DNA of 64,000 nt from Myotis daubentonii (GCF_963259705.1 NC_081841.1:120985827-121049826), one strand, 5' to 3'. Shown: positions 47,632-59,885, counted from the first letter of the stretch. The notes: generated from the sequence alone by a model not told the origin. Numbers and translations are program-made.

Positions 47632-49868
47632 AGATATCTCAAAAATCAAGAAAAATTATTAATGAACTATCTAACATTACAATCTAATGATTTAGAAAGA
47701 GAACAAGAAAGCACAGTAAGTAGAAGGAAGGAAATAATAAAGATCAAAGTGGAAATAAAAGACATAGAAACTAAAAAAATAAATAAAAAAAATTGAAAAG
47801 ATCAATGAAACCAAGAGCTTGTGATTTGAAAAGATAAACAACATTGATGAATGTTTAGGCAGACTCATCAAGAAACAAAGAGAGTGGACCTAAATAAATA
47901 AAATCAGAAACAAAAGCAGAAAAGTAACAACTGACACCACAGAAATACAACAGATAGTAAGCAAATACTATGAACAACATTATACCAACAAGCTGGACAA
48001 TGTGGATGAAATGGAAAAATTACGGAAAAATTACAATCTTCCAAAAATTAATCAGAAGGAATCAGAAAACCAGAATAGGCCAATAACAATTCATGAAACA
48101 GAAGCAGTAATAAAAAATCCCAGCGAACAAAAGCCCAGGGGACCAGACGGCTTCACAGGGGAGTTTTACCAAACATTCAAGGAAGAACTAAAACCTATCC
48201 TCCTCAGACTACTACAAAAAATTCAAGAGGAAGGAATACTTCCAAGCTCATTCTGTGAAGCCAGCATCACCCTAATACCAAAACCAGGTAAAGACAAAAC
48301 AATGAAAGAGAATTACAGGCCAATATCCCTCATGAACATAGATGCCAAAATCCTCAACAAAATCTTAGCAAATCAGATCCAGCAGTACATCAGAAAGATC
48401 ATACACCATGACCAAGTAGGATTTATCCCAGGGATGCAAGGATGGTACAATATCCGCAAATCAATAAAAGTGATACATCACATAAACAAATTAGAGAAAA
48501 AAACCACATGGTCATATCAATTGATGCAGAAAAAGCATTTGAAAAAATCCAACACCCATTTTTGATAAAAACTCTCAGCAAGGTGGGAATAGATGGATCA
48601 TACCTCAACATAATAAAAGCCATATATGACAGGCCCACAGCCAACATCATACTCAATGGACAAAAACTAACACCATTTCCCCTAAGAACAGGAACAAGAC
48701 AGGATGCCCACTCTCACCACTCCTGTTCAACATAGTACTGGAAGTATTAGCCATTGTATTTAGGCAAGAAGAAGAAATAAAAGGCATCCAAATTGGAAAA
48801 GAGGAAGTAAAACTGTCCTTATTAGCAGACGACATGATATTATACATACAAAACCCTAGAGACTCCATCAAAAAACTACTAGATTTAATACATGAATTTG
48901 GCAATGTAGCAGGAAACAAAATAAATGCCAAGAAATCTATGGCATTTCTATATACCAATAGTGAATGTGCAGAAAGAGAGACTAAAAAAGCAATCCCATT
49001 TACCATCACACCAAAAAAATTAAGCTACCTAGGAATAAACTAAAGAGGTAAAATACCTCTACTCAGAAAACTACAGGACGTTGAAAAAAGAGATAGAGGA
49101 AGACATAAACAGATGGAAGAACATACCGTGTTCATGGATTGGTAGAATCAACATCATTAAAATGTTCATACTGCCCAAAGCAATCTATAAATTCAACGCA
49201 CTTCCCATTAAAATACCAACGGCATACTTCACAGATCTAGAACGAACTCCCAAAAAATTCATCTGGAATAAAAAAAAAGACCCTGAATAGCTGCAGCAAT
49301 CCTGAGAAAGAACTAAGTAGGTGGCATCTCAATACCAGATATCAAGCTGTATTACAAAGCCATTGTTCTCAAAACTGCCTGGTACTGGCACAAGAGCAGA
49401 CATATAGATCAATGGAATAGAATAAAGAGCCCAGAAATTGACCCGAACCAATATGCTCAATTAATATTTGACAAAGGAGGCAGGAACATACAATGGAGCC
49501 AAGATAGTCTCTTCAATAAATGGTGTTGGGAAAATTGGACAGATATATGCAAGAAAATGAAACTAGACCACCAACTTACACCATACATAAAAATAAACTC
49601 AAAATGGATAAAGTACTTAAATGTACGACGGGAAACCATAAAAATTCTAGAAGAATCAAAAGGCAACAAAATCTCAGACATATGCTGAAGCAATTTCTTC
49701 ACTGATACAGCTCCTAGGGCACTTGAAACTAAAGAGAAAATGAACAAATGGGACTACATCAAAATAAAAAGCTTCTGTACAGCAAAAGAAACCATCAACA
49801 AAACAACGAGAAAACCCACTGTGTGGGAAAACATATTTGCCAATGTCATATCTGATAAGAGCCTAGTC
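47632..49868 (+). mobile_element. L1 ORF2 fragment, truncated at both ends
   Basis: It starts after the endonuclease (near [18 protein letters not shown]) and covers the reverse transcriptase and thumb (48002-49290), then the region up to [13 protein letters not shown] at 49840. The palm box reads [11 protein letters not shown]. The frame is broken near 48510, 48705, 49043 and 49290. It is close in sequence to the young L1 at 18490-25805. It ends without 3' end or poly(A), so its 3' part has been lost. Confidence 0.87.
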
Positions 49869-50353
49869 TCCAGGAATTTCTGCCAAATAAAAGAAAGAAT
49901 TGATTTACTAGTACCAAAGTCTTTATTTAAACTAGCAATGTCTTTTATTTACAAGCTCCTCACCGCTGCATTTTAAATTAGGCTGGAAGTGAAGCAGCGT
50001 TTGCATCTCGTGTATCAAAATAAAACTTTACTAAATTTACTAATCCTTGTGAGCAATTGAATCCTAGTAAAGTAAAATTCTTCTAAAAAGGTTACTGAAG
50101 GCTTCCCACAATTCCTCTGTATATGCAAATAAGCCAAAGGGTATACTCTTTAAAAATATACTTGCTAACATTTACAGATTGTTGTTAAAATACTAAATCT
50201 GACAATAATTAGTCACCATAAATGAAAAATCACTTGAAATATATAGCTTTGTGACAGTATTTGTTAAAATCTCAAAAGGCAACCATGTTCCTTACATTTG
50301 TTGCTTGTGTGAGAAAGAAAACTGTCGGGAAGGAAATAAAAAGAGGTTTCCTT

Positions 50354-50578
50354 GCCGAAACTGGTTTGGCTCAGTGGATGGAGCGTCGGCCTGCGGACTG
50401 AAGGGTCCCGGGTTCGATTCCGGTCAAGGGCATGTGCCTGGGTTGCGGGCACATCCCCAGTGGGGGATGTGCAGGAGGCGGCTGATCGATGTTTCTCTCT
50501 CATGGATGTTTCTGACTCTCTATCTCTCTCCCTTCCTCTCTGTAGAAAATCAATAAAATATATTTAAAAAAAAAAAAA
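50354..50578 (+). mobile_element. Ves SINE
   Basis: Near-consensus copy with A box GGCTCAGTGGATGGAGCG and B box GGTTCGATTCC. The target duplication AAGAGGTTTCCTT is perfect at 50341-50353 and 50579-50591. It lies within the ERV-flanking sequence. Confidence 0.94.
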
Positions 50579-50767
50579 AAGAGGTTTCCTTCAGATGTCT
50601 AACTAAAATTAAAGATCAATATATTGGGCCTCATAAGCTAAATTAAATAATTTGTGTTTTGCTTCCTTAAACAAAGTTTATGTAAATTTACTTAAAGACT
50701 AATACCAGAAAATTAATTAATGTCATCTACTGTCCATAAATTAGGACAAGTAAAGTTAAAAGAATAA

Positions 50768-51346
50768 ATGTTATTTCAAACTGACTTAAATTGGCAAATT
50801 GGGCTAAGTGGATATTCAGGGGAACTTAGCTGTCACCTATTAAAATATAAACTACTACAATTTTTATATAAGACCTCCATCATTATACCAAAAAATACTA
50901 GGCAGGAACCAATTCCTGGAGCTTTAACTGTTTTTACTGATGGGTCATCAAATGGGAAAGCTGCCTATCATACTATAAATTCTGACCGAGTCATACTGAC
51001 CAGTCATTCTTCTGTGCAAAGAATTGAGTTAGAATCTATTAAGGCTGCACTGCAAGATTTCCAACAGCCTGTTAACATAATTTCTGATTCCTCTTATGCT
51101 TCGGGCCTAGTAAGTAGAATTGAAACTGCCCGGCTGAAATGGCTTAGTGACCAAAGTTTATTCTTACTATTTAAGCAGGTTCAGCAGATTGTGCAGCAGA
51201 GAAAATACCCTTTTTATATCACCCACATCAGGGCTCACAGCATATTACCTGGCCGATTAACTAAGGGAAATGCACATGCTGATCAATGGGTTGCTTTATT
51301 AAAACAGGCTTCAGAGTCTCATCAGCTTTTAAAAATCCCAACTTGA
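50768..51346 (+). pseudogene. Class II ERV pol remnant: RNase H region
   Basis: This 192-codon frame carries the RNase H fold of a betaretrovirus-like pol. Visible motifs are FTDGSSNG, the glutamate helix RIELESIK, ISDSSYA and a late HIRAH...NAHADQ. It stops at a TGA shortly after, and the integrase zinc-binding and catalytic core that should follow is absent. The next recognisable pol sequence is the integrase C-terminal part at 51390. The upstream RT and protease regions are not seen in the window. It is an old provirus fragment with no complete protein. Confidence 0.82.
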
Positions 51347-51362
51347 AAAACAAAAAAGGGGA

Positions 51363-51695
51363 ATGATGGAGAAATCACCTTCGGGTAGGCTGCACCTAGC
51401 TTTAATTACTCTAAATTTTTTCACTTGTGATGCTGATGGAAAGACACCAATGGAGCTACATTGGTGTAAGAATAAAACAAAAGAAAATGGTCTAGTTAAA
51501 TGGAAGGATCCCGAATCTGGTTTATGGAAGGGACCTGACCCATTATTAACCTTTGGCAGAGGGTACGCTTGTATATTCCCAGAAAAATTTTCCAAACCCG
51601 TATGGATTCCTGCTAGAAATATTAAACTGCATCAGGAATCTAGCCAGACTGAAGATCTTGTGCCTGGAGCCATAACATGTAGCTGTAAACAATAA
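51363..51695 (+). pseudogene. Class II ERV pol remnant: integrase C-terminal part
   Basis: The frame contains LALITLNFF and then the DNA-binding end VKWKDPESGLWKGPDP followed by GRGYACIFPE, typical of class II (betaretroviral) integrases. The catalytic core is missing between this and the RNase H piece, so a deletion of several hundred bases must lie near 51350. Stop at 51693. Confidence 0.8.
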
Positions 51696-53200
51696 ACTAC
51701 CTCAGCCACAGAGAGCAGCGACTCCAAGCAGTCCACCTAAGATGAGGAACAGGAGAAAGACAAACCAGACAACCAATATCCCAGAGACCACCTAGGGCAC
51801 GGTAAAGTGAAGTATGGTAACAATCATTTCAGGTAAAAACTATATTTTCATACTGGTCTTAGAAGGCACATTTTTCCTTTACCTGGGAAGGACAGCACAG
51901 CTATCCCAAAGTCAGAAGGCTCCAGTTAGCGTGTCAACTCACTGCTCTGGAGACCCAGAACTGTAATTTAGATAGCATACTGTCTTTGCTTCTGTAAATT
52001 GCTTTTTTTTTTTTTGCTAACTAGGTTCCTCATTCCAAACCTTGAGACAGCCAGTTTAAAATTAAGTTGTCATGACCTAGAGCAAAGAATATTCTTACAT
52101 GGTATTATTCTACAAGTTTCATTAATAATTTTTGATGCTTTACAACAGTATATTGTGCATTTATCCCAAACAAATTTACAAATGAATTTGAATGTTTTAC
52201 ATGAAGGGATTTATTCCTTTCCACTGTGTGGAGGGCTTCCTGGGGAAGGCACTTAAGCATTCTGTATTGACCTATCTTGACTTTTTTTTGCCAGGAGGAA
52301 TCCAATTGCCTACAGCTGTTATCTGAGCTCTCTGTTCAAGCTGGGATCATGAAAAGCTGGTACCATGGATCTGTCTCTTGCCCAATGGCATAAGCTGGGC
52401 CCTCTCTGGAGAAGAAACCTGGGTTCCCTATGATCAATTCTGGGGCCCCGCCAGCAGGCGAGGGGATCCAAAGGCAGCTGCTGGGCATGGGGGCCAGAGG
52501 GACATAGGTTAACAAGGAGACAGAACTGAACCTCACATCTCCCTACTTGGCCCAGAGATGGTTGGTAGTCAAAGACGGGTAAGACCCCACAGGGTGGGGT
52601 GACCTAAGACAGGCACAGCCAGGGGCCCGTAGGAGAAAACTTGGGGTGCAACAAAGGTGGGGCACAGACCCCCCCCCAATGGTGCATGGGCTTGAACACT
52701 CGCCCCTTCTGAGGAAGGTCTCCTGTCCCCATGGCTGCTTCTTGCTTCCCATGTCCAGCCCAGATCAGGAACCAAATAACATAAGAGATTAGGTCCAGCT
52801 GAAATCAGAATCCAGATAAACAGAGGCTTGGCTAACAGACCCTATGTCTAAATCTAGCCTAACAACAGGAATGCTCAGAGCCTTCACAAGGATGTAAAGT
52901 GATCCTTTTCATTAATATTTACAGTGTAAATTAAGATTATTGTTAAAATATTAAATTTGACAGCAAAATAGTTTTCAAATTAATTAAATTCAAGTTTTCA
53001 AATTAATTAAATTTTGCTAATTTGAAATAAGTAATTATTCAAAAAGTATTAACAAAAATTTTCATTTCATGGTAAACATGCTATGAACCTAAAGCATGTT
53101 CAGGTTCATTTTTTTACGTGCAAAAAAATTAATATTTAAAGCTATCTAGACTGCATTATAAAATTTCCAAGAAGTCTCCTAATTAAATAAAAAAAAGGGG
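51696..53200 (+). other. Probable degraded ERV internal sequence
   Basis: About 1.5 kb between two pol fragments with no intact frame. A stretch near 52913-52970 resembles 50166-50210 (AAATTTGACAG / AAATCTGACAA context), suggesting two related ERV-linked segments. An env gene cannot be confirmed. Confidence 0.35.
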
Positions 53201-53209
53201 GGGGGGTTA

Positions 53210-53545
53210 GTGGAAAAATATAGTGGAAGGATACCATGTAAGGAAATAGACCCTGTAACTAAATTACATTTAGAGAAAAATTCTTTTGTTTATAATGCTA
53301 ATAGTGAGACACCCAGAAAAAACACACATTATGCCAGGGTAAGCCAGGGAAAGATCATGTTAAAGAAAAGACCCCAAGTAAGGTTTTTTTCCTTTAACCT
53401 TTGGTCAAGTATATGTTTGTATACTTTCAGAGAACAGCTGCAAGACCATGTGGATTCCTGTAACAACGGATCACAGAAAGCCAGCCACAAAGACAGAAGA
53501 GACAGTTCAGAGATGGAGATGGTGGAAGATGCCTTGCCATGCTAG
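53210..53545 (+). pseudogene. Second ERV integrase C-terminal remnant
   Basis: In another frame the bases 53393-53470 read LTFGQVYVCIL and TMWIPV, homologous to the piece at 51546-51620. The open frame listed here is not the pol frame. Downstream, 53723-53743 is purine-rich and serves as the polypurine tract before the LTR. Confidence 0.6.
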
Positions 53546-53743
53546 CAGTCAGCAGCTGTGCATCGCTGCAGGTTGCCCAGGACCAGACCAGAAAGGACCG
53601 GACCTGCATTTTCCACCATCCAGAACCAACATTTCATTGCTGGCGTGTACACATGAACTTTTGGACATTGAAACATGGACTCAGAACTTTTGGACATTGA
53701 AATTGGGACTTGATTATTTTTTAAAGAAAAAATAAGGGGGAGA

Positions 53744-54162
53744 TGTGGGAAACTGTTTATTGCCTTCACTATCTGATAAGCATAGATAGAGAACCCCCCG
53801 AAACCCCCGAAGGCTGGGTGCCTTTGTAGCCCTAGCAAAGCTTGGAGCTAGGCGCCACCTCTGTTTGTCCAGACCATGGTAGCTGAAACTACTCTCCCAT
53901 TTATTATTATGTAAATCCTTGCTGATGGGCTAGTCTGCTTGTTAGTAGGGGGTCACCTGCCTAAGGGCTATGCTATGGGTGCATCCCAGATCAATAAAAG
54001 CTTGGTGAGGCCTGAGCACGGAGGAAGTCCTTCGGGACTTGCCGCCTGGTCCCCCAATATTGCAAAATTATCTCGTGTCTTTTTCTCTCATTTGTTGTGC
54101 GGCTCCTCTTTCAGATACCGAACCCTACTCCACGCAGAACGTGGAGGGAGTCTTACTCGACA
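53744..54162 (+). mobile_element. ERV 3' LTR (class II)
   Basis: It begins TGTGGGAAACTG directly after the purine tract AATAAGGGGGAGA and ends CTTACTCGACA, giving TG...CA ends and 419 bp. A polyadenylation signal AATAAA is at 53993-53998, followed by a CT-rich U5 region. No 5' LTR is in the window, and the following bases are L1, so no target duplication can be checked. Confidence 0.82.
53993..53998 (+). terminator. LTR polyadenylation signal
   Basis: AATAAA followed by AGCTTGG, about 170 bp before the LTR end, in the usual R-region position. Confidence 0.7.
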
Positions 54163-55139
54163 GCCCACTACTTGGGAGAACATATTTTCCAATGAAACAT
54201 CTAATAAGGGTTTAATCTCAAAAATTTATAGGGAGCTCATACAACTTAACAAAAGTAAGATAAACAATACCATCAAAAAATGGGCAAAGGACCTAAATAG
54301 ACGCTTCTACAAAGTGGACATACAGAAGGCCAAGAGACATATGAAAAAATGCTCAAAGTCACTAAATCATCCAAGAGATGCAAATCAAAACAACAATGAG
54401 ATATTGCATCACACGTGTCAGAATGACTATCATCAACAAACAAGTGCTGGCGAGGTTGTGGAGAATAGGGAAGCCTCATACACTGTTGGTATGGATCCAG
54501 ACCTGTGCAGCCTCAGTAGAAAACAGTATGGAGTTTCCTCAAAAAATGAAAAATGGAACTCCCATTTGACCCAGTCATCCCACTTCTAGGAATACATCCT
54601 AAGAGACCCAAAACACTCATCAGAAAGAATATATGTACCCTTATGTTCAGAGCATCGCAATTTACAATAGCTAAGATTTGGAAACAGCCTTAGTGCCCAT
54701 CAAAAGATGAGTGGATAAAAAAGTTATGGTACATTTACACAATGGAATACTACGGGGCAATAAAAAACCATTTGCAACAGCATGGATGGACCTGGAGTGT
54801 ATTATGCTGAGCAAAATAAACCAGTCAGAGAAAGATAAGTATCACATGATCTCACTCATGTGTGGAATATATTGAACCAAATAAACTTATTATCAAAAAT
54901 AGACCCAGAGTCATAGAATCATGAACAGACTGTTGAACTCCAGAGTGAAGGCAGGAGAGGGTGGCTGAGAAGAGATCAACCAATGAATTTGTATGCATAT
55001 ATGTTTAACCCATGGATACAGACAATGGCATGGTGAGGGCCTGGGGTAAGGTCATGAGAGGACTGGAGTGGGCTGGAAGAGGTTAATCAGGAAAAAGGGA
55101 GGACTTATGTAATACTTTCAACAATATTCTTTTTAAAAA
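54163..55139 (+). mobile_element. L1 3'-end fragment
   Basis: It starts at TTGGGAGAACATATTTTCC (ORF2 near residue 960) and continues through [13 protein letters not shown] and the cysteine-region equivalent. It ends with an A-rich 3' end near 55135. A premature stop and frameshifts are present. It overlaps in L1 coordinates with the end of the copy at 47632-49868 but is more diverged, so it is a separate element. Confidence 0.83.
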
Positions 55140-55570
55140 GTAGCATAAAAATAAATCTTCACTTAAAAGAGAATACCAATAGGATCAATAGCAGTCTTAT
55201 CATCTAAGAAAATTTGAGGCAAGAACAAAGAGAAGTAAAACCTTCAAAATGTTAAAAAAAAAAAAAAATACAACCTTACAATCAATAGTTTATATCCAAC
55301 AAAGCAATCTTTTGAATCTGAAGGAAAAATTAAATACATTCCCAAATGAATAAAAATTGTAATAATTTGTTGATAGCTGACTTGCCTTACAAGAAATACC
55401 AAAGGAAGTCCCTCAAATTTAAAATTAAATGATCCACACAGAAGCCTGAATCCACGTGAAAAACAAAAAGCCAAAAGCCATAGTAGCTATAAGACTATCA
55501 AGGATGATAAAAATATAATTTATCATATATTTATTCTTCTTATTATTGACTTCAAAGCAATTATATACAA

Positions 55571-56717
55571 CTAGAGGCCCAGTACACAAAAATTTGTGCA
55601 CTCAGGGGTAGGGGGTCCCTCAGCATGGCCTGTGCCCTCTCGCAGTCTGGGACCCCAAGGGGGATGACCACTTGCTGGTTTAGGCCTGCTCCCCAGGGGA
55701 TTGGGCCCAAGATGGCAATCAGACATCTATCTGGCAGCCCGGCAGCCCTTGGGGGATGCCCACTTGGAGCAGGGAACAGACCTAAGCTGCAGTCAAACAT
55801 CCTTAGCACTGCTGAGGAGGCAGGAGAGGCTCCCACCACCACGGCTGTACTGGCAGCCATCAGCCTGGCTTGTGGTTGAGCAGAACTCCCCCATGTGGGA
55901 GTGCCCTGACCACCAGAGAGCAGCTCCTGCATTGAGCGTCTGCCCCTTGGTCGTCAGTGTGTGTCATAGTGACCAGTCATTCCTAGTCTTTCTGCTGTTA
56001 GGGTCAGTTTGCATATTATCCTATTACTATATAGGATAGAGGCCTGGTGCACGAGTGGAGGCCGGCTGGTTTGCCCTGAAGGGTGTCCCGGATCAGGGTG
56101 GGGGTCCCGCTTGGGTGCCTGGCCAGCCTGGGTGAGGGGCTGATGGCTGTTTGCAGCTGGTCTCACCCCCTTCAGGGTGGGGGTCCCCAGTGGGGTGTCT
56201 GGCCAGTCTGGGTGAGGGGCTGAGGGCCGTTTTCAGGCTGGCGGGAGACTGAAGCTCCCGACCTCTCCTTTTTTTCTTTTTCTTTTTTATTCTGGGATTT
56301 ATTTATCTTCTATGGCTGTCACTGGAGCTGAGAGCCAGCTTTAGCTCTGAGGCCGGCTCCAGCTTCAGGCCTCGGCTGCTGAAAGTAGGAATCTAGGGTT
56401 TGTTTGGGTTCTATAATTGCAACATTGTTTCAGTCCTGCTCACTCCAGCTCTGACAGCTGAATGCTGATATCTGGGTTTTGTTTAGCTTCAATAATTGCA
56501 ACATTGTTTCTTGGCGTGCAGCTCAGAGGCCGGCAAGGCAGGCAAGGAACCTTGGCTTCCTCCATCACTGGAGCAAGCAAGCCTCCTGTTTGCTTCAGCT
56601 GCCTGGCTGCTGGCCGCCATCTTGGTTGGCAGTTAATTTGCATATCGCCCTGATTAGCCAATGGGAAGCGTGTCCGAGGTATGGTTAATTACCATGTTTG
56701 TCTATTATTAGGTAGGA
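55571..56717 (-). mobile_element. Helitron dimer, antisense
   Basis: On the minus strand it starts TCCTACCTAATAATAG after A (56718 complement) and ends with a hairpin (GTGCACAAATTTTTGTGTAC) and CTAG before T. An internal junction at 56037/56036 reads GCACCAGGCCTCTA|TCCTATATAG, a 3' end joined to a new 5' start. Unit 1 (56717-56037) carries the ATGCAAAT and AAGATGGCGGCC motifs. Unit 2 (56036-55571) differs from unit 2 of the copies at 782 and 60125. Confidence 0.9.
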
Positions 56718-57156
56718 TAATATGTATGTAACATATGATTTTTCCCATAACATATAGAAGTGCAATGTGTTTGTTAATAAGAACAAAAAGAAGGTAAATT
56801 GTAAAGCTATACTAAGTTAAGGAAATGACTCTAGGTGGTAACTAAAGAAGCAAAGAGATTCAAAAGTGATAAATAAAGTTAATATAACAAAAGATATAAA
56901 CATATAGTTGATATCCTTTATTGGCTCATCCTCCTTAAATGCCAAGTAATTATATAAAGTAATAATTATAATAATGTAATGTTGGGCTTATAACATTATA
57001 GTATAACATGTATACAACATGTATAATAGTATCAAAAAAGAAGAAAAATTCAATAGAGCTGGATAGGAATAATGTTTCTATATCTCACTGGAATTAAGTT
57101 AGTAGAAATCTGAAGCTGATTTTGATCACTTAAAATGTAAATTATAAGCACTAGAG

Positions 57157-57391
57157 CAGTGATGGCAAACCTATGACACACATGTCAGAGGTGAGACGCA
57201 AACTCATTTTTTTGGTTGATTTTTCTTTGTTAGATGGCATTTAAATATATAAAATAAATATCAAAAATATAAGTCTTTGTTTTACTATGGTTGCAAATAT
57301 CAAAAAATTTCTATATGTGACACAGCACCAGAGTTAAGTTAGGGTTTTTCAAAATGCTGACATGCCGAGCTCAAAAGGTTCGCCATCACTG
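57157..57391 (-). mobile_element. Non-autonomous hAT element, intact
   Basis: Ends CAGTGATGGCAAACCTAT and AGGTTCGCCATCACTG, 235 bp, with target duplication CACTAGAG (57149-57156) against CCCTAGAG (57392-57399). Same family as the element at 649-2089, opposite orientation. Confidence 0.93.
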
Positions 57392-57513
57392 CCCTAGAGC
57401 AATCACTAAGTACATAAGAAAAATAATTAGTAAAAAAAGTAATTAACAAAATGAAATTGCTATATTACAAAATATTCATGTACTTCTAAAGAAAGCAATA
57501 AAGTAGAAATTCA

Positions 57514-57976
57514 TCTATATAAAAGCCTAAGTGACTGTCGCAACCAAAACAACTGAACGGACGACCAAACAGGCTGCATGGGGTGACGAGGCTGGCAGGG
57601 GGGTTAGTGAGGGGCAACCAAACGACCAAACAGGTTGCCTGGGGTGACGGGGGGGGCAGTTGGGGGCAACCAGCCTGGCAGGGGGGAGGGGCATTTGGGG
57701 GCAATCAGGCCAGGAGGAGGGCAATTAAGGGCGACCAGACCAGCAGGGGGGCAGTGACGGGTGATCAGGCCCACAGGTAGATAAGCAGTTAGGAGCCAGC
57801 AGTCCAGGATTGTGAGAGGGATGTCCGACTGCTGGTTTAGGCCCGATCGCCAAGATCGGGCCTAAACCGGCAGTCGGACATCTCCCAAGGGGTCCTGGAT
57901 TGGAGAGGGTGCAGGCTAGGCTGAGGGGACCCTCCCCTCCACCCCCGTGCATGAATTTTGTCCACCGGGCCTCTAG
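57514..57976 (+). mobile_element. Helitron
   Basis: Starts TCTATATAAAAGCC after A and ends GGGCCTCTAG before T. The 3' hairpin is imperfect (GTGCATGAATTTTGTCCAC). The body has GGGG-rich repeats and a 16-bp inverted pair GCCCGATC...GATCGGGC near 57840-57862. Confidence 0.92.
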
Positions 57977-58002
57977 TAAATACCTAAAAAAGACATGAAA
58001 CT

Positions 58003-58231
58003 GCCCTAGCTGGTTTGCTCCTGTCAAGGGAATGTACCTAGGTTGCAGGCTGGATCCCAGGCCCAGGTTGGGGTGCCAGTGGGAGGCAACCAATCCAATG
58101 TGTGTGTCTCTCACAGTGAGGTTTCTCTCTCTGTCTTTCCCCCTTACTTCCACTCTTTCTATAAATCAGTGGGAAAATATCCTTGGGTGAGGATTAACAA
58201 AAAAAGTAAAATGAAATAAATGAGTAAAAAG
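58003..58231 (+). mobile_element. Ves-type SINE lacking the tRNA middle
   Basis: GCCCTAGCTGGTTTGCTC runs directly into CTGTCAAGGGAATGTACC, so the region between A and B boxes is deleted. The 3' end is AATATCCTTGGGTGAGGATT plus an A-rich tail. The target duplication GACATGAAACT is perfect at 57992-58002 and 58232-58242. Confidence 0.9.
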
Positions 58232-58285
58232 GACATGAAACTTATAGGTGACAAAAAATAAAATGACAGATTTAATACAACTACA

Positions 58286-58612
58286 GACAGTCCTAGGGTT
58301 AAGTCAGACTTGACATACATCATTTCGTGGTTATGTCGCCATCTCCCATTTATTTATTAAAAAAAAAGTTCCATCACTTCGACGTATGTATATATGTGCT
58401 GTATGGTTTTTATTATTTAGTTACCACAAGTAAATGTCAGGAATTGTTTTCTTTCTTTTAATTTTTTTTTACTGTTTCACTTCATTACTGCTGTGTGCAT
58501 GCTCCATGTGAGTAATGTAGGTGCTTATGTAGGTGGGTTCCAACTTACAGCGAAAATCACATTACATTGCGCCGTAGGAATGGATCTCCGACATAACCCG
58601 AGGACCTACTCT
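58286..58612. mobile_element. Tc1/mariner-like (Tigger-type) DNA element
   Basis: AGTCCTAGGGTTAAGTCAGA at the left is an inverted match to TCCGACATAACCCGAGGACC at the right. The internal sequence is AT-rich and non-coding. The family is uncertain. Confidence 0.6.
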
Positions 58613-58903
58613 ACATCAATAACTTCCAAGTGAACATAACACACTATCAATTAAAAAAGGCAAAGATTATTATATTGAAAAATAAAATAATATCCAACAA
58701 TGCATTGTCTATATGAGACATATTTTAGATTAAAAGTAAAAAAAAAAAATAGATTTAAAGTTAAAGGAAAGGAAAAACTTACACACACACCCCCCCCCAT
58801 ACACACACACACACAAGAAACTGATAAAATAGACTTTAAAACAGAATGTAACTAGTGATAAACAATGACATTTAATGATAAAAGAGCCAATACATCAAGA
58901 AGA

Positions 58904-58955
58904 TATCTATCTAATAATAGAGTAATATGCAAATTGGTCAGGTCACCGTCACTGT
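58904..58955 (+). mobile_element. Helitron-like 5' end
   Basis: TCTATCTAATAATAGAGTAATATGCAAATTGG resembles Helitron 5' termini in this window (positions 58907 on). No matching CTAG hairpin follows before L1 resumes near 59890. Confidence 0.55.
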
Positions 58956-59885
58956 AACAACCTGCTGGGAGCCGGTCCATCCTTGCTGTTTCAAGGGACC
59001 TGGCATATATGGCATACTGTTCTTAATATGTTTGCTCACCTTCTTGGCACTATGTGTTTTAACCAAGGTCACCTCTCTGAGAAAGGTTGTTTCCCCAGGT
59101 AGGAATTTTCCCCTGAAGTTAGGGAGGGATTAAGCCCCCTTAACTAAGTGCCAGGCGGGTAATTAATCACTTTAACTCCGAACAATCATGCTTAAGCTTT
59201 ACTCCCTGGAATGGAGATAAGAAACGCCCTAACCTTTGGAATAGAGATTGATAGGATTGGAATCAACTGCTATAAATACAGATATAACAAGACGACAGAA
59301 CCTAGACACAGAACCTACACAGAACCTAGAGACAGAAGAACTTTGCTGCAGAGAACATGGCAAAAGATCCTGGACAGAAACTGGCCACAGAACCTAGAGA
59401 CAGAACCTAGAGACAGAACCTGGCTGAAGAACCTAGAGACAGAACCTGGCTACAGAACCTGGATAGAACATGGCAAGAGAACCTGACTAGAACCTGATGA
59501 CTGAACCTGGCAAAAGATCCTGGATAGGACCTGGCTACAGAACTTGGTTGGAGAACCTAGCCAGAACCTGGCTGAAGAACCTGACTACAGAATCTGGTGA
59601 CCGAACCTGGCTGGAGAACCTAGCAAGGGAACATGGACACAGAACCTGGCTGGAGATCCTAACCAGAACTTCGCTGGAGATCCTGACCAGAACTTCGCTG
59701 GAGATCCTGAACAGAACTTGGCTGGAGATCCAGACCAGAACTTGGCTGGAGAACCTGGCTAGAGATCCTGGGTAGGCTGCTGATCAACTGAACGCTGTCC
59801 CTGTGTCATTCCTTTTTTGCCGACTCCGTCTACACCTTTGGGAACCCCTGGACCTGCTGGGGTCAGACCCCAGCACCAAATCTCT
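58956..59885 (+). mobile_element. LTR-like block with internal minisatellite
   Basis: TGCTGGGAGCCGGTCCATCC opens and GGGGTCAGACCCCAGCA closes the block. These ends are partly inverted (TGCTGGG / CCCAGCA) as in an LTR. CTATAAATAC at about 59270 is TATA-like. From 59275 to 59775 there is a degenerate repeat built on ACCTGGCTGGAGAACCT-like units. Flanking target duplication is not evident. Two ~90-codon frames follow the repeat (RTWLENLARTWLKNLTTE) and are probably non-coding. Confidence 0.5.

Noticed and set aside
53939..54589. 216-codon frame crossing the LTR end into L1
   Set aside because: A chance fusion of LTR and L1 sequence. The L1 part is ordinary ORF2 and the LTR part is non-coding.
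59211..59775. Two ~90-codon frames with RTWLENL repeats
   Set aside because: They follow a degenerate DNA minisatellite. No start context, domain or conservation evidence supports a protein.
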